From assembly GCA_035771175.1 (NCBI GenBank), contig CM069604.1, positions 18,787,115 through 18,851,114 of the forward strand: a stretch of 64,000 nt of DNA, in the 5' to 3' direction. The DNA is from Paratinospora sagittata. Taxonomy: Eukaryota; Streptophyta; Magnoliopsida; Ranunculales; Menispermaceae. This document shows, in pieces, positions 33,117-45,045 of this stretch; position 1 is the first letter of the stretch, and every line of letters starts with the position of its first letter. Position numbers and translations under genes: made by a program. The notes under the pieces were generated by a model that saw only the letters and a list, made by a program, of their open reading frames with translations, was not told where the DNA came from and searched no databases.

Positions 33117-34367
33117 TGTCTATCGGGCACTGGACTGCTGCACAAATCCCTGAGCCATTTGAAAACTCGGACACTGTGACTTCCTATGCCCAGCCTGCCC
33201 ACATTGATAACATAAGAACGAAGCCCTGGGCGCAGATGATCCAGTCTGAGATGTCGCCACATAGCCACCTCGACCTCTACCTCTGCCTCGGCCAGCAGAC
33301 TGTGGGAATGGGGGTCTCGGTGCCTGAATGGGAATCGGGACAAGAGAGAAAACCACTGGTGAGGTCATCACACCAGTCTGAATCTGGGATGCCCCACTCT
33401 GAGGACCCTCAGACTGTGCTCCTCCATAAAACTTTCTCTTTTTTCCCCATTTTCCCTTCTTTCATGGAGTCTGGAACTGTCCCCAGACTCTGCCTGTGAA
33501 GTCTGTACACCTGGAGCTGCTCGTGTAGACATACCATCAACCCGCTCAGCCAACTCATACTGTTTGGCCCTCTGGACCACTGTGGCAAAATTAGTCATCT
33601 TCGTCACAGAAAAGGCCTGTGGGATCGCAAGCCTTAGGTAAAAAGAACTTCATAATCTTGTCACCCGGTGTTTGAACTAATCCAGGGGCATAAACTGCGA
33701 GCTGCCTAAATCTGACCTCGTACTCCCTGACTGACATGGTGCCTTGTACGAGATTCTGAAATTTGAGTTACTTAGCCTGCCTCTCAGTCTCTAGAACGTA
33801 AGCCTGTAAGAACAATTGTTTGAAGGTGTCCCAACTCTTCACTGCCCCCTGTGTATCCAACACTGATAGCCACTAGTCTTCTGCATCACTCTCCAGTGTG
33901 TGAGCAGCACATAGGACCTGAGACTCCTCATTAAGCTCTAAGGAGTGATTGATCTTCTCGACATTCTTCAGCCAATCTTCGGCCTTCTTCAAGTCAACCC
34001 CACCAGTGAATTCCTTAGGTTTTAGCTTCATGAACTTTTCTAGCAGTTTGATCCACCGATCAGTAGGGTTCTCCACAACAATAGGAGTAGGTGTAGGCAT
34101 AGGCTGAGGTACAGCCATCTGAGGTCCTGCTGCCCCAGCAGCTCCACTAGCCCCGGCCCCACTAGTGCCCGCCTCCTGAGGTATTGTCTGAGGCGATTGT
34201 CGAGCAACAGCCTCAACCTGCTGCACCAACGCCTGTATCTGTGCAGTCTGGGCTGCCATCAAGCAGCCCTGTGCCTGAATGATCTCGTCCATCCTCCCCA
34301 TCCGGTCATCATCGGATGGCTCTGTGTGTGGCTGACATTGAGAAGTAGAAATACGAGCAACCATCAC
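33117..34367 (-). pseudogene. H gag with zinc knuckle
   Basis: It starts MMVARISTSQ at 34367. It has a Gln/Ala-rich coiled region (MAAQTAQIQALVQQVEAVAR), a Gly/Ala/Pro stretch, and the retrotransposon gag core (WIKLLEKFMKLKPKEFTGG, AEDWLKNVEKI). A TAG lies at 33873 where relatives have a Trp-rich motif, and a TAA follows AYVLETERQAK. Frame changes near 33600 and 33430 leave VVQRAKQYELAERVDGMSTR in another frame, after which the original frame resumes with GRGRGRGGY and the CCHC knuckle CYQCGQAGHRKSQC near 33200. Confidence 0.88.
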
Positions 34368-34553
34368 ACATTAAAGAATTTAAAACATTAACAAAGCCTC
34401 ATAACTACCCATATCATAAAATACACACAGAAAATATGATAGTAAGGCTTTTAAGTTAGTTCCTTTAAGCTTTTTAATCACATAAAGCTCTAACCTAATT
34501 CCTAGGTCAAAGTCATCTAAGTCCAATACATAGACCAAACCTAGTAAAATCGG

Positions 34554-34565
34554 TCTCTGATACCA
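34554..34565 (-). other. Primer binding site of H (tRNA-iMet)
   Basis: The minus strand reads TGGTATCAGAGA, 11 of 12 bases matching the initiator tRNA-Met site, two bases from the LTR end. Confidence 0.85.
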
Positions 34566-34567
34566 AC

Positions 34568-37474
34568 TGTGGCGACGGCGCACCCCGGATCACTAACCCC
34601 GCTAGGAATGGCGTGCGGAATGCTGGGGCGGGACGCCCGGCGTAGGCATCTCAAACCAGTCCTCAACCCTCGTGAGGAGGTTGAGACCCTACGAGCCTTA
34701 TCCCAAACAATGACATAATATAAACAGGTACTAAACAAAACTACCAACCGTATTAATCATCCAAGACAAGAGATACTCCATAAAAATGAACCATAAATAA
34801 AATCGTCATAATCCCTACAGTCCATCAAGATTGACATACACATAAAGTCCAAAACTAAGGGTACAAAAACAACCGTCATATGTCCACATGGTCTACCTAA
34901 CAAGTCCCAACTCACCCATACTACAATGTGGTAAGTGTTATAATTACATAGTCCAAAATATAATACATCACAATTTAAAACATAGTTCAATCAAAATGCC
35001 TCTCAACTCACATCGAGGCCTTGGATTCTCTCGCCGGCAAGGCCCTCAAGATATGACTACTCCTTTGCCCTTATTCGGGACAGAAGGACTTGAAAGAGGA
35101 AAATAAGGGTGAGCCAACGGTGCCCAGTGAATAGAATTCAAATATGCTATCAATACTCATCAATAAATATCATGTATGCATGTCAATGTGTAGCATGATT
35201 AAAAGCTCATAACATATAGATATCAAGCATTTATAATAAGTTCGATGCAAGTAAAAGCTTATCAATTTGGATCCACATTTCACATGCATTGGGTTACTAG
35301 TGCACGTCTATTTCACCGTACCATTCTCATCCCCAAATATTTCTTTTTTAAAACCCTCCTATGACAAGGTTAAGTCCGCCTATTAGCCAGATAAATGGGC
35401 TCAACCAAAGCCATAAGGTTTTCTCAAATCAATGCATCATTCAAAACATTAGGACACATTCATGCTTTCAACATACAATATATATAAGTGATATGATGAC
35501 ATAAAAGATATAATCATAACTGAAGTCTACTCACAACCAAGCCTCACGAGAGTATCTAACCACACATGGACACCAAACAGAATCAACCCAATCAAGGTCC
35601 TGAAACATTCATCAATATCCAACCATACATCAATTTCTATGTTCAATCACATAGACATTACACATCAACCTTAAATCAGCCCACATATAGACAATAGGCC
35701 TAAATCCCATCTAATCCCATCATTCAACTCAAATCGCATGACTTAGGCCTCTAATGCATAGTTCTCATTCATAAACCATTCAATTAATCAAAAATACAAA
35801 TTTTCAATTCCTTAGGTATAAACATTCCCAAATTGGGCCATTTGATCACAAGTAGGCATAACCTATGATAAGGTCACAACCACCAAATCAGTAGCATAAT
35901 CAACCCTAATCATGCTTAATTAAACATAAGTTGCATCAATTCAATGATTCTAGGCCAAAAGCATCAAAAGCCCTAAAATATGAAATTTTCCATACTTAGG
36001 CCATATTGCCAATTGACACTAGGTCACCATGTTCCGCCATGTATATCACTGATTTTGCATCATGGGTTCATCAACAATGGCAACTAGGTCAACATAGTTG
36101 ACATGCAAGCTATTTGGAAAGGTCTAAGTTCATATTCTAAATTTAGGTCTAATACAAGCAACCCTACCAATCCTTCAATTAATATTCTGTTCAGATGTAT
36201 CAATCTATCAACAGAGATATTTAATCACAAAATCAACCATAGTGATTGAAGTATGTTAAGAAAAAAACCTTCTGTCCAAAAATCAGCTCAATCCGATGGT
36301 GGACAGAAAAGATAAGCCTCTTTGATGAACAAGTCTCTAATCAGACAATTTATCCTTTCCTGCTGCAAATACTTTAACTCACATGACTATATCACACCAA
36401 ATACTTTACCCACCAACATCTTAACCGTTCATAATACAGAACAATCCGTTTTGAACCACCTTCGCAAATATCATATCCATCCAACGGTAGATGTAGGAGA
36501 TCTATTAGTTTGATCGAAACTACGCGAGAAATCCAGACTTTCCGACCAGCTTTGTTTGGGAGGTTATATATTTCAAACGAAAAATCCAATCAAACTCTCC
36601 ACCGACCAAAATGAATAGCCATAAGATATGAACTTTCTGACAAAGTTTGAGTTCAATCTGACCATATACCACCAAGATCTATATCTTTGATGAAAACGTT
36701 GCTGAGACTTTCCTCAAAGCAACTTCCTCTTTCTTTCTCTTCTTCTTTCCTTTCTCTTCTTTTGTCCTTTCCCTCCACTCATCTCACTATCTAGGACTTC
36801 CTTGGAGAAGAGAAGTAGGGCATGAGACACTTGGCCACTCTCATGCACCAACCTTGACATGTGTTGGAGAAGAGAAATGGGGCATGGGACAGTTGTCCAT
36901 TCTCATGCAGCAACTTGACATGTGTTGGTCTCATGCACCAACTTGACATGTATTGGAGAAGAGATATGGGGCATGGGACACTTGTCCATTCTCATGCATC
37001 AACTCGACATGTGTTGGTCTCATGCACCAACTTGACATGTGTTGGAGAAGAGAAATTGGGCATGGGACACTTGTCCATTCTCATGCACCAATTTCACATG
37101 TGTTGGTCTCATACTACCCATACCAACCACATGTACTTTAACCAATGTTATGCTTGCATGTATTTTAAATGTCCAATCCATCTTATACACCAAATTTTTT
37201 ATTCTCATTTATCCTTTTATTCAATCAATCCCAACCCATATCAATTCATGGTTTAATGGGCCCATGCATAAATAATAACATATGCATTATACTTTAATTT
37301 AACATGACCCATATACAATTTATAATGCACATATTTATATACATTATCAAGCATCAAATATACAAACATTAAACAACCATCAAACAAACACCAAACATAT
37401 CAAGCCAAAACATAGAGTTTGGGCAAAATGCAATTGGGTTATGGGCTAGATGAAATAATTTTTGAGGCGTCACA
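34568..37474 (-). repeat. 5' LTR of H
   Basis: 2907 bp from TGTGACGCC (37474) to GCCGTCGCCACA (34568). It contains the 89-bp tandem array and shares stretches with solo LTR K. No gene is seen in it. Confidence 0.88.
36841..37108 (-). repeat. Three tandem 89-90-bp repeats in H LTR
   Basis: Units at 36841-36930, 36931-37019 and 37020-37108. Each contains CATGCACCAACTTGACATGT near its start and a second half-copy near its end, so each unit is itself an internal duplication. Confidence 0.9.
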
Positions 37475-38647
37475 ATTTTGGCGCACAAGATTATTTCAAA
37501 TACAACGTATACTTTCTTTCCAAAAATGGATCGATTCAGCTCAATGCACATTATGGCAATAACATCTGAATTGTCTGATCCTTTCATGAAATGAGAATGT
37601 CTTGACATGCTTTTAGAACGTTCAAAAAGTTCTGAAAAAGTTGTTGTACGATTCTGAAAAGTCCAGAAAGGTATTTGTACGGTTCTGAATAAAGTAACAT
37701 AAATGGAGCTCTTGTCAGAATAATAATATTTTTTGAATTAGCGTCCTTGTGCATAATATCAACTTTGTCATTTTGTTCCTTGAGGGCGCTTATGGAGCAC
37801 AAGTGTCCTGCTGAACATTGAAGTGAGGGTGCTATTAAGTCGTAAGCGTCCTGACTTACTTTGACGATTTAAACGACTCAAAACATGAGGGCGCTATTTC
37901 GCAGTTAGCGTCTTGCTTTATTTTAAAACACTAAACACACAAGGGTGCTACTCAAGAGTTAGCGTCCTAAAATTTAAAATCAGTTTTAAAACAATGTTGA
38001 GTACACTGAAGGACAGTAAGAATCTTGGGGGTTATTAAGTTTATTCTAAAGATGAAGGCGCTGCTACACAAGTAGCGTCCTGATAATTTATTCGATTTAT
38101 AACTATTAGCGTCCTTAAAGATAGAAATCACTTGAAAACAACGAACTTTCAGCGAGCTGAGACCAAGTCAGCGTCCTTATTAATCAATTCAATTCAACCT
38201 TGAGCGTCTTAATATTTTATTAGCGCCTGACTCATCAAGTTTAAGAGGGTGCTGCTTAAAACATTAGTGTCCTGAAAGACTATATAAAAGTGATTTTTGA
38301 TTTCTCGATTAAAGCTCAATAAAACATAATGTAACCTGATTAAATCGAATATGCAAACGATCGATTAAAACATGCAGACATACATATCGCTGAATCATAT
38401 GACATAGAAGGTCCTACAACCTATCATAATCTAATCATACAATCGAACATCTTCAAATGATCATGGTCTTCAAGAAGATCTTTAATACATTCGCCATGCA
38501 TCATCGATTCTTTGAAACCTTCAAGTAAGATTAGATATGCCATATGCGCAGTAATATCATAGACAGAATGTGGTTTGTAATCATCAAAATATCTTTCATA
38601 TTAGGGACATATTCTTCGTAAGGGACATGTGGATAATTGGTTTAACA
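37475..38647 (-). repeat. D 3' LTR, proximal piece
   Basis: It starts TGTTAAACCAATTATCC at 38647 and meets H at 37475. It includes the U3 motif array (37740-38285). About 300 bp present here (around 38110-38500) are missing from the D 5' LTR, where TTATAACT joins GCATCATTGATTC at about 45050. Confidence 0.87.
37740..38285 (-). repeat. U3 array of GGGCGCT / AGCGTCCT motifs, D 3' LTR
   Basis: Pairs such as GAGGGTGCTATTAAGTCGTAAGCGTCCTGAC, repeated every 50-60 bp. About eight pairs. Confidence 0.75.
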
Positions 38648-38881
38648 ATCTTCCCCTTTTTGATGATTTCAAACACATTACTCTAGGATTTGAAGAGAGC
38701 TAATAAAATGATGTGTGTATGCATGAAATACAGTACTAATGATCCTTGATTCATATGATATGAGTGTATTTCCAAGGAATGTACTTAAAACGTCACTAAG
38801 ACTCCCCCTTAGTGTTAAGCTCCCCCTGAATATATGATGTTTTACTTCTCCCCCTTTTGAAATATCAAAAAGAGTAAAGTA
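38648..38881 (-). other. Polypurine tract and 3' untranslated spacer of D
   Basis: The minus strand reads AAAAAGGGGAAGAT just before the LTR start. Further purine runs (AAAAGGGGGAGAAG, AGGGGGAGCTT) lie at 38800-38860 and may be extra polypurine tracts. Confidence 0.7.
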
Positions 38882-39712
38882 TCATGAAATATGTCTCCCC
38901 TCCATATAGAGGTAAGCATCACAAATCAGTCTCAGGGAACATGCCAAGTTCTCTTCGAATGTGAACAAACTGGTCTTTTGGTAAAGCTTTAGTAAATATG
39001 TCAGCCAGTTATTTTTTGGTTCCAATGTGAGATAATATGACTTCTCCATTTTTGGTACATGATCCCGTAAAAAATGATGTCTTATTTGAATATGTTTAGT
39101 TCGAGAGTGCAATACGGGATTTTTAGAAATGTTAATAGAATTAGTATTATCACACAAAATCTCAGCACATGGAATAAATATTTGATAATCCTGAAGTTGT
39201 TGTTTCATGTACAGAACTTGAGAACAACAACTTCCAGCTGCAACATATTCTGCTTCAGTTGTGGATAGTGCCACGGAGTGTTGTTTCTTGCAAAACCAAG
39301 AAATCAAAGAATTTTCAAGAAAGTGACAAAATTCGGAGGTATTTTTCCTATCAGTAAGACTACCAGCACAGTCGGAGTCTACATAACTTATAAGATCAAA
39401 AGTAATACCTTTGGAATACCAAATTCCTACGTGTGTTGTGCCATTTATGTATCTGAATATTCGTTTGACACATTTTAAATTAGATTCTTTAGGTTCAGAT
39501 GAAAATCTTGCACAAAGACAGACACTGAACATAATGTCAGGTCGACTTGCAGTTAAGTACAACAGACTTTCAATCATACTTCTATAAAGTTTTGAATCAA
39601 TTGATTTACCTTTTTCATCTTTATCTAATTTGATTGCAGAGGTATAGAGAATATCAATCGATTTCAAATTGTATATTTGAAACTTTTTAACCATTTCCTT
39701 AGCATACTTTGA
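38882..39712 (-). pseudogene. D RNase H
   Basis: Copia RNase H, same frame as the RT after a TAA. In order: YRSMIESLLYLTASRPDIMF, CARFSSEPKESNLKCVKRIF, YVDSDCAGSLTDRKNTSEFC, FCKKQHSVALSTTEAEYVAA, CDNTNSINISKNPVLHSRTK and IRHHFLRDHV. The family's catalytic Asp in DSDCAG and Glu in TEAEY are present. After RDHV the frame has shifted (relatives go on to LADIFTKPL), so the C-terminus to 38882 is not native. Confidence 0.9.
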
Positions 39713-40378
39713 TTAGCTTATGAAGGTGCCTTTCGGAACTTGCTTAATTTGTAAGCCGAGAAAGTATGTAAGTTCTCCTATCATACTCATTTCAAATTCC
39801 TTCTGCATTAATTTAGAAAACTTGATATATAGTTTTTTGTTTGATGCACCAAAAATGATATCATCCACATAGATTTGAACAATAAGCATATTGTCATTGT
39901 GATGTTTGATAAACAAAGTTGGATCAAGTTTTCCTTTGTGAAACTTATGATCTAAAAGAAATGAACTCAGTCGATCATACCAAGCTCTTGGAGCTTGTCT
40001 TAATCTATATAAGGCTTTGTGGAGTTTGAACACATATTCCGAGTCTTGGGCATCCTCAAACCATGGAGGTTGTTCCACATATACCTCTTTGGTGATGTAT
40101 CCATTTAGAAAAGCACTCTTTACATCCATGTGGTATAAGGGAAAATCCTTGTAACAAGCATAGGCAAGTAGCATTATTATTGCCTCTAATCTTGCTACTG
40201 GGCCAAAGGCTTCTTCGAAGTCTGTGCCTTCTTCTTGGTTGTACCCATTTACAACCAATCTAGCCTTATTACGGACAATGATACCTTGTTCATTCTTTTT
40301 GTTTCTAAAGATCCATTTGGTTCCTATAACAGATTGATGAAAAGGTTTAGGAACTAATTCCGATACTTTGTTTCGCAC
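39713..40378 (-). pseudogene. D reverse transcriptase
   Basis: Copia RT core: [75 protein letters not shown], the catalytic YVDD in [12 protein letters not shown], and [19 protein letters not shown], ending at a TAA where relatives continue with QSKYAK. The catalytic Asp of MDVKSAF is present. Open for 221 codons with no internal stop, it is the best preserved stretch of D. It closely resembles E's RT (same motif wording), so D and E belong to one lineage. Confidence 0.92.
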
Positions 40379-41254
40379 AAGTGTCCTAGTTCTTCTTGCA
40401 TTGCAAGAATCTAGTTTTCATCTTTTAGTGCCTCATCCACTTTAATTGGTTCAAATTGTGATACAAAAGCAACGAGCTCCTGAAAATTTTGAATTAAAGC
40501 ACTAGTGGATACACCCTTTCGTGGACCTCCTAAGATTTTTTCTTGGAAGAGACCTTGAAGTAATCTAGAGTTTTTAGAAGATTGTAAAGATGGTTCAGGT
40601 TTAAGATTCTATAATCTTAGTTATCTTGGGTTCATCATCATCAAAATTCAATTGTTTAAATTCCTCCTCAAGACTTTTCTTAATTTCATTTTTGTCAAAA
40701 TTTACGTGAATTTATTCTTCTACAGTTTGATTAGATTTGTTGAACACTCTGTAGGCTCTACTGTGAGAAAAATATCTTAAGAATATTCCTATGTCAGACT
40801 TAGGTTCAAACTTATCTTGATTATCTTTATCATTCAGAATAAAACATTTGCATCTGAATACTCGGAAGTAACTAATGTTGGGTGTTCTACCCTTCCATAG
40901 TTCATATGGAGTTTTATTCAAATCTCTTCTGATTAGAACTCGGTTCATCACATAGCAGGCAGTGTTGATAGCTTCACCCCAAAAATGATTTGCAATGTTA
41001 TACTCATTAAGCATTGTTCTACACATCTCCTGCTGAGTTCTATTCTTTCTCTCAACTACACCATTTTGCTTTGGTGTCCTAGGGGCTGATAGATGGTGAG
41101 TGTAACCTTGATTGTTACAAAATTCTTCAAGATTTTTATTGGCAAATTCACCACCTCTATCACTCCTACCCTTTTCATTTTTGACTCTTTTACAGGATTT
41201 TATAAATGTTTCACATGCATCAGATTTATGAGCTAATAGAAATACGCATGTGAA
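40379..41254 (-). pseudogene. D integrase core and pol linker
   Basis: The integrase core is broken by frame changes. SDRGGEFANKNLEEF (second catalytic Asp region) and SAPRTPKQNGVVERKNRT with the triad Glu are visible near 41050-41170. CRTMLNEYNIANHFWGEAIN, YVMNRVLIRRDLNKTPYELW and GIFLRYFSHSRAYRVFN follow in an open frame at 41026-40712. From 40711 to 40379 the linker to RT is degraded, with only patches such as DEPKITKI and QGLFQEKI. The product would insert D cDNA into DNA. Confidence 0.82.
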
Positions 41255-41935
41255 TCAAGTAAAGTCATCAACAATCACAAATACATATGATTTACCACCT
41301 AAGTTTTGGGTTTTGGTTGGTCCGAAAAAGATCCATGTGAATAAGTACGAGAGCTCTAGAGGTTGATTGATGCCTCTTGCTCTTAAATGATGATTGGGTA
41401 TGCTTACCAAGTTGACATGGTTCACATACTTTGTTATTTGAGTAAGTTCCTTTCGGAATACCCTTCGCAAGATCATGTTTGAAAATTTAGATATGTTATC
41501 CATATTAACATGAGCTATTCTCCTATGCCATAGCCATGCATTATTACAAGAGATAGCACTTAAACATGTTACATTTTGTTTCTTCATGTCATTAAAGTTT
41601 GTGCAATACACATTCTTAATTCTTGGTGCCATGAATGCAACAGTTTTATCAGCATGTTTGACTGTGCACCTATTTGCTTCAAATGAAATGTCATAACCCT
41701 TTTCACATAATTGACTTACGCTCAAGAAATTATGCTTCGGCCCTTTAACATAAAGTACATCAGATATGGATAGAAAATCATTACCAATAGTTCTGATGCC
41801 TTCAATGTCACCTTTGCTGTCATCTCCGAAAGTCACCTTTCCTCCTTTCTTCTTTTCAAGGCTCAGAAATTTAGATTTATCTCCAGTCATATGCCTTGAG
41901 CAATCGCTGTCTAGATACCATATATTACATATCTA
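41255..41935 (-). pseudogene. D protease and GAG-pre-integrase region
   Basis: The protease active site reads WYLDSDCSRHMTGDKSKF at about 41930-41875; relatives have LDSGCSRHMTG, so the catalytic Gly is Asp. The protease continues with KVTFGDDSKGDIEGIRTIG and LSVSQLCEKGYDISFE. The integrase zinc-finger module follows: LWHRRIAHVNMDNISKF with its His residues. In its C-terminal half part of the frame is shifted, so the Cys pair is out of frame. LFTWIFFGPTKTQNLGGKSY and VFVIVDDFT end the segment at the first integrase Asp region. Confidence 0.85.
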
Positions 41936-43554
41936 CACAACATAAAATACTTTTGACTTTGTTACCCATGCAAGTTTGGGTCCATGCATGTTAGCTTCAG
42001 TAAGAACAAAATTTTCAATCCATGCATTTTTTTTTTCTTTCTACCTAAGACATTACATCTAAGTATGGTATGACCTTCCTTATGAAATTTTTGGCATGTT
42101 GGTCATTTGGTCAGTAAGGCATTGTATTCCTTTTGTTTCGACCCATGAGTATAGCCTAAGCCAACTTTCTCCAATGCACATCTTTGTGATCCTAGCATCA
42201 TGTCAAAAAAAATATGACCATTTGTGAATTTAGTCATGGTGCAATTCATGCCTTCCTTTTCCTTTCTAAGAGTTTCATTTTCAATTTTTAGTTTCCGAAC
42301 AACTTCTTAAGCTGTTCATTGTCTAGAGACATTCCGTCTAGCTCTTCTTGTTGGAATTCTATTTCCTCAAGAGATTCTTCAAAACTATGCTTGAGCTTTT
42401 CATTTTTCTTGGTCTCTATACTAAGTTTTGTCTTAAGTTCCTAAATATGAGCATAGAGCTCATTAAGTTTGTCAATGGGTTCAGATTTTACCTTGGTGTT
42501 TGCCATTAAACACAGTGCAGCAGTGTGATCTGAATCCGCTTCATCTTCGCTTTAGCTTGAATCATCCCATGTAGCTTTGAGAATTTTCTTGTCCTTTCTA
42601 TATGAGCTTGAGTTCTTCTTGTATTTAGTGGGGCATTCGCTCTTTACATGACCTGGTTTGTTACAATCGTAACATATTAACTCTACAGGTTTAGACTCAG
42701 GTTTCTTTCCTTTGTGAAACCTTGAGTAAGAGCTATTCTTACTTTTTCTCCTAAGCAACTTCTTAAACTTTCTAGACAACATAGCCATGTCATCTTCTGA
42801 GTCTGAATTATTTACAGAATCAATTTCAGCATTGAGGGCAATAGATTTCTTTTCTTTTTCCTCAACCTTGACCGGGCTCATCTTATCTTTTAACTTCATT
42901 TCATGAACCATTAATGAACCGCATAGTTCATCAAAAGTGTATTCAGCCAGATTCTTGGCTTCTTTAATGGTTGTGGCCTTGGGTTCCCATGCTCTGGGTA
43001 GGCCTCTTAGAAACTTTACAACAGTTTCTTCTTGGTCATAGATTTTTCCTAGGTTCTTCATCTCATTGATGTTTGTTGTAAACTGAACACTAGCCTCAGC
43101 TATTGAGTTAGCTTCCTTCATCCTACAGGTCTCATAATTTTCAACTAACAGTTGGAGCTTTGCCTTTTTAACTTGCAAAGTTCCTTCATGGGTGACCTCT
43201 AACTTGTTCCAGATTTCCTTAGTTATTTCACACGCACTAACTCTATTGAACTCTTTGACTGATAAACTGCAAAACGAAATGTTTACAGCTTGGTTATTCA
43301 ACAATTCTCTTTTTTTTTCCCTTGGTACTCCATTCGTGTATTTCCTTCGGGATAGTAGCACCGTCAACTAATTTAGTAGGTGTTAGACAGTCGTATGTCA
43401 CAACATCCCACATCTCTGGATCTTGGGCTTTTAGGTAGTACCTAATCTTTGTATTCGAGTGTGAATAGTTTTCTCCCTTGAACAGTGGTGGTTGGTTGGT
43501 GGAGTTTCCTTCACCTGAGAGAAAAGTACTTTTTTTTTGTCCTGCCATACTCAA
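41936..43554 (-). pseudogene. D gag with zinc knuckle and coiled-coil tail
   Basis: It starts near 43554 with KSTFLSGEGNSTNQPPLFKG and AQDPEMWDVVTY (the gag N-terminal and UBN2-type region). A frameshift near 43310 is followed by an open frame to 42552: VKEFNRVSACEITKEIWNKL, LVENYETCRMKEANSIAEAS, FLRGLPRAWEPKATTIKEAK, and the CCHC knuckle CYDCNKPGHVKSEC near 42660. Below 42551 the rest of gag is degraded but shows a coiled-coil-like heptad stretch (KLKHSFEESLEEIEFQQEEL) around 42370. Homologous to, but clearly different from, the knuckle-less family C gag. Confidence 0.88.
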
Positions 43555-43588
43555 TCAAAGATGGTTAAATATTTTGAAAGTTAACCTG

Positions 43589-43600
43589 TTTTGATACAAA
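43589..43600 (-). other. Primer binding site of D (decayed tRNA-iMet)
   Basis: The minus strand reads close to TTGTATCAAAAC, about 9 of 12 matches to TGGTATCAGAGC, next to the LTR end. Confidence 0.6.
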
Positions 43601-43804
43601 TTGTTGGCCTAGATATGTCCAAGAGGGGGGTGAATTTTAACCTTTCTTAAAATTGTGCGAAATAATGAAAACAGATTAAACAAAGTATAGCAATCAAATA
43701 CAGCAAATGTAAATGAGACAATACAAGCAAGATTTATAGTGGTTCGGCCGCGCCTACATCCACCACCTAACCTGTTCAGTTAGGATTTGTTCAAGCTCTA
43801 CTAT

Positions 43805-43990
43805 AAACCTTCTTACGGGTGAAAATCAAACCGGTACACTATCACAACTTACTAGTGTGAGAACTACTATTTCTCAGCTTACGGGTGTGAGAAGATTGTT
43901 TCTCAGCTTCTAGGTGTGAGATAACCATTTCTCAACTTTCGGGTGTGAGATGATTGTTTCTCAACTTCTAGGTGTGAGATGACCGTTACA
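43805..43990 (-). repeat. R/U5 hairpin-unit array, D 5' LTR
   Basis: Five units of 28-31 bp with the pattern TTTCTCAnCTTnnnGGTGTGAG, stem TCTCA/TGAGA. Loops alternate between CTTACGGGTG, CTTCTAGGTG and CTTTCGGGTG. Confidence 0.78.
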
Positions 43991-44395
43991 ACTTTGAGCA
44001 ACACTTGTTCTTGCCCAGTGACTAACCAGTCATTCCAAATTTGATACAAGATAAGATATGATTCCCCTTACTTAGAATCAAAGTGATACTTACAAAGCTT
44101 TGGATTAAACCTTCTGTGATCACAAATTCAGCTAAATATGTATGATGAAGTTTATGCTGAAAACAAGTTCAAAGAGTTTTTATCTTCTTCAATGGATTGT
44201 CAAAATAATGAAGATGAAGATCAATCAATCCAGAAGACTTGAAGTTTTTCTTTCAAAAGATCGTAAGATCAAGCACAAATGAAAGACGACTAACTTTTGA
44301 AAAGTGTTTTGGTGCAAATGAAAATTGTTGATATGTTATGAATGAATATCAATTTTCGTATATCCTTAGTAGTTTTCCTACTCTAAGGCAGTACA

Positions 44396-44403
44396 TATAT
44401 ATA
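44396..44403 (-). promoter_or_regulatory. TATA-like box of D 5' LTR
   Basis: TATATATA, between the two arrays, in the same place as in C1. Confidence 0.5.
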
Positions 44404-44684
44404 GAAATAACATAAGCGCAATGGACTTGACGATTTTGTCACTCTAGGTTATTTCAAACACAACGTATACTTTCTTTCCAGAAATGGATCAATTCAGCTC
44501 AATGCACATTACTACGATAGCACCTGAATCGTCTGATCCTTTCATGAAAAATGAATGTTCTGACATACTTTTAGAATGTTCAAAAAGTTTTGAAAAAGTT
44601 GTTGTATGTTTCTGAAAAGTATTCGTACGGTTCTAAAGAAAGTAACAAAAATGGTGTTCTTGTCAGAACAGTAACATTTGATGA

Positions 44685-45045
44685 ATTAGCGTCCTTGCGC
44701 ATAATATGAACTTTTGTCGTTTTGTTCCTTGAGGGTGCTCATGGTGCCTAAGCGTCCAGCTAAACATTGAAGTAAGGGCACTACTAAGTCGTAAGCGTCC
44801 TAACTTACTTTGACGATTTAAATTACTCAAAACATGAGGGCGCTACTTCGTAGTTAGCGTCCTACTTTATTTTAAAACACTAAACACACGAGGGCGCTAC
44901 TCAAGAGTTAGTGTCCTGAAATTTAAAATTAGTTTTAGAAAATGTTGAGTACGTTGAAGGACTGTAAGCGTCCTGAGGGTTATTAAGTTGATTCTAAGGA
45001 TGAGGGCGCTCCTACACGAGTAGCGTCCTGATAATTTATTCAACT
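44685..45045 (-). repeat. U3 array of GGGCGCT / AGCGTCCT motifs, D 5' LTR
   Basis: Six or so pairs, for example GAGGGCGCTACTTCGTAGTTAGCGTCCT and GAGGGCGCTCCTACACGAGTAGCGTCCTGA. Confidence 0.76.

Larger units (their letters stand above)
29355..37474 (-). mobile_element. Ty3/gypsy chromovirus-like element H
   Basis: Minus order: 5' LTR 37474-34568, primer site, gag with zinc knuckle, protease, RT, RNase H, integrase, chromodomain-like tail, polypurine tract, and only about 280 bp of the 3' LTR. It lies in the 3' LTR of D. Gag through tail share one frame, broken by nine in-frame stops and a pair of frameshifts in gag. Because the 3' LTR is truncated, no target duplication can be defined at the left. 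Confidence 0.9.

Noticed and set aside
34400..35110. Reading frames in the H 5' LTR as host genes
   Set aside because: They lie within a defined LTR (TGTGACGCC to GCCACA), are short, and match no known product.
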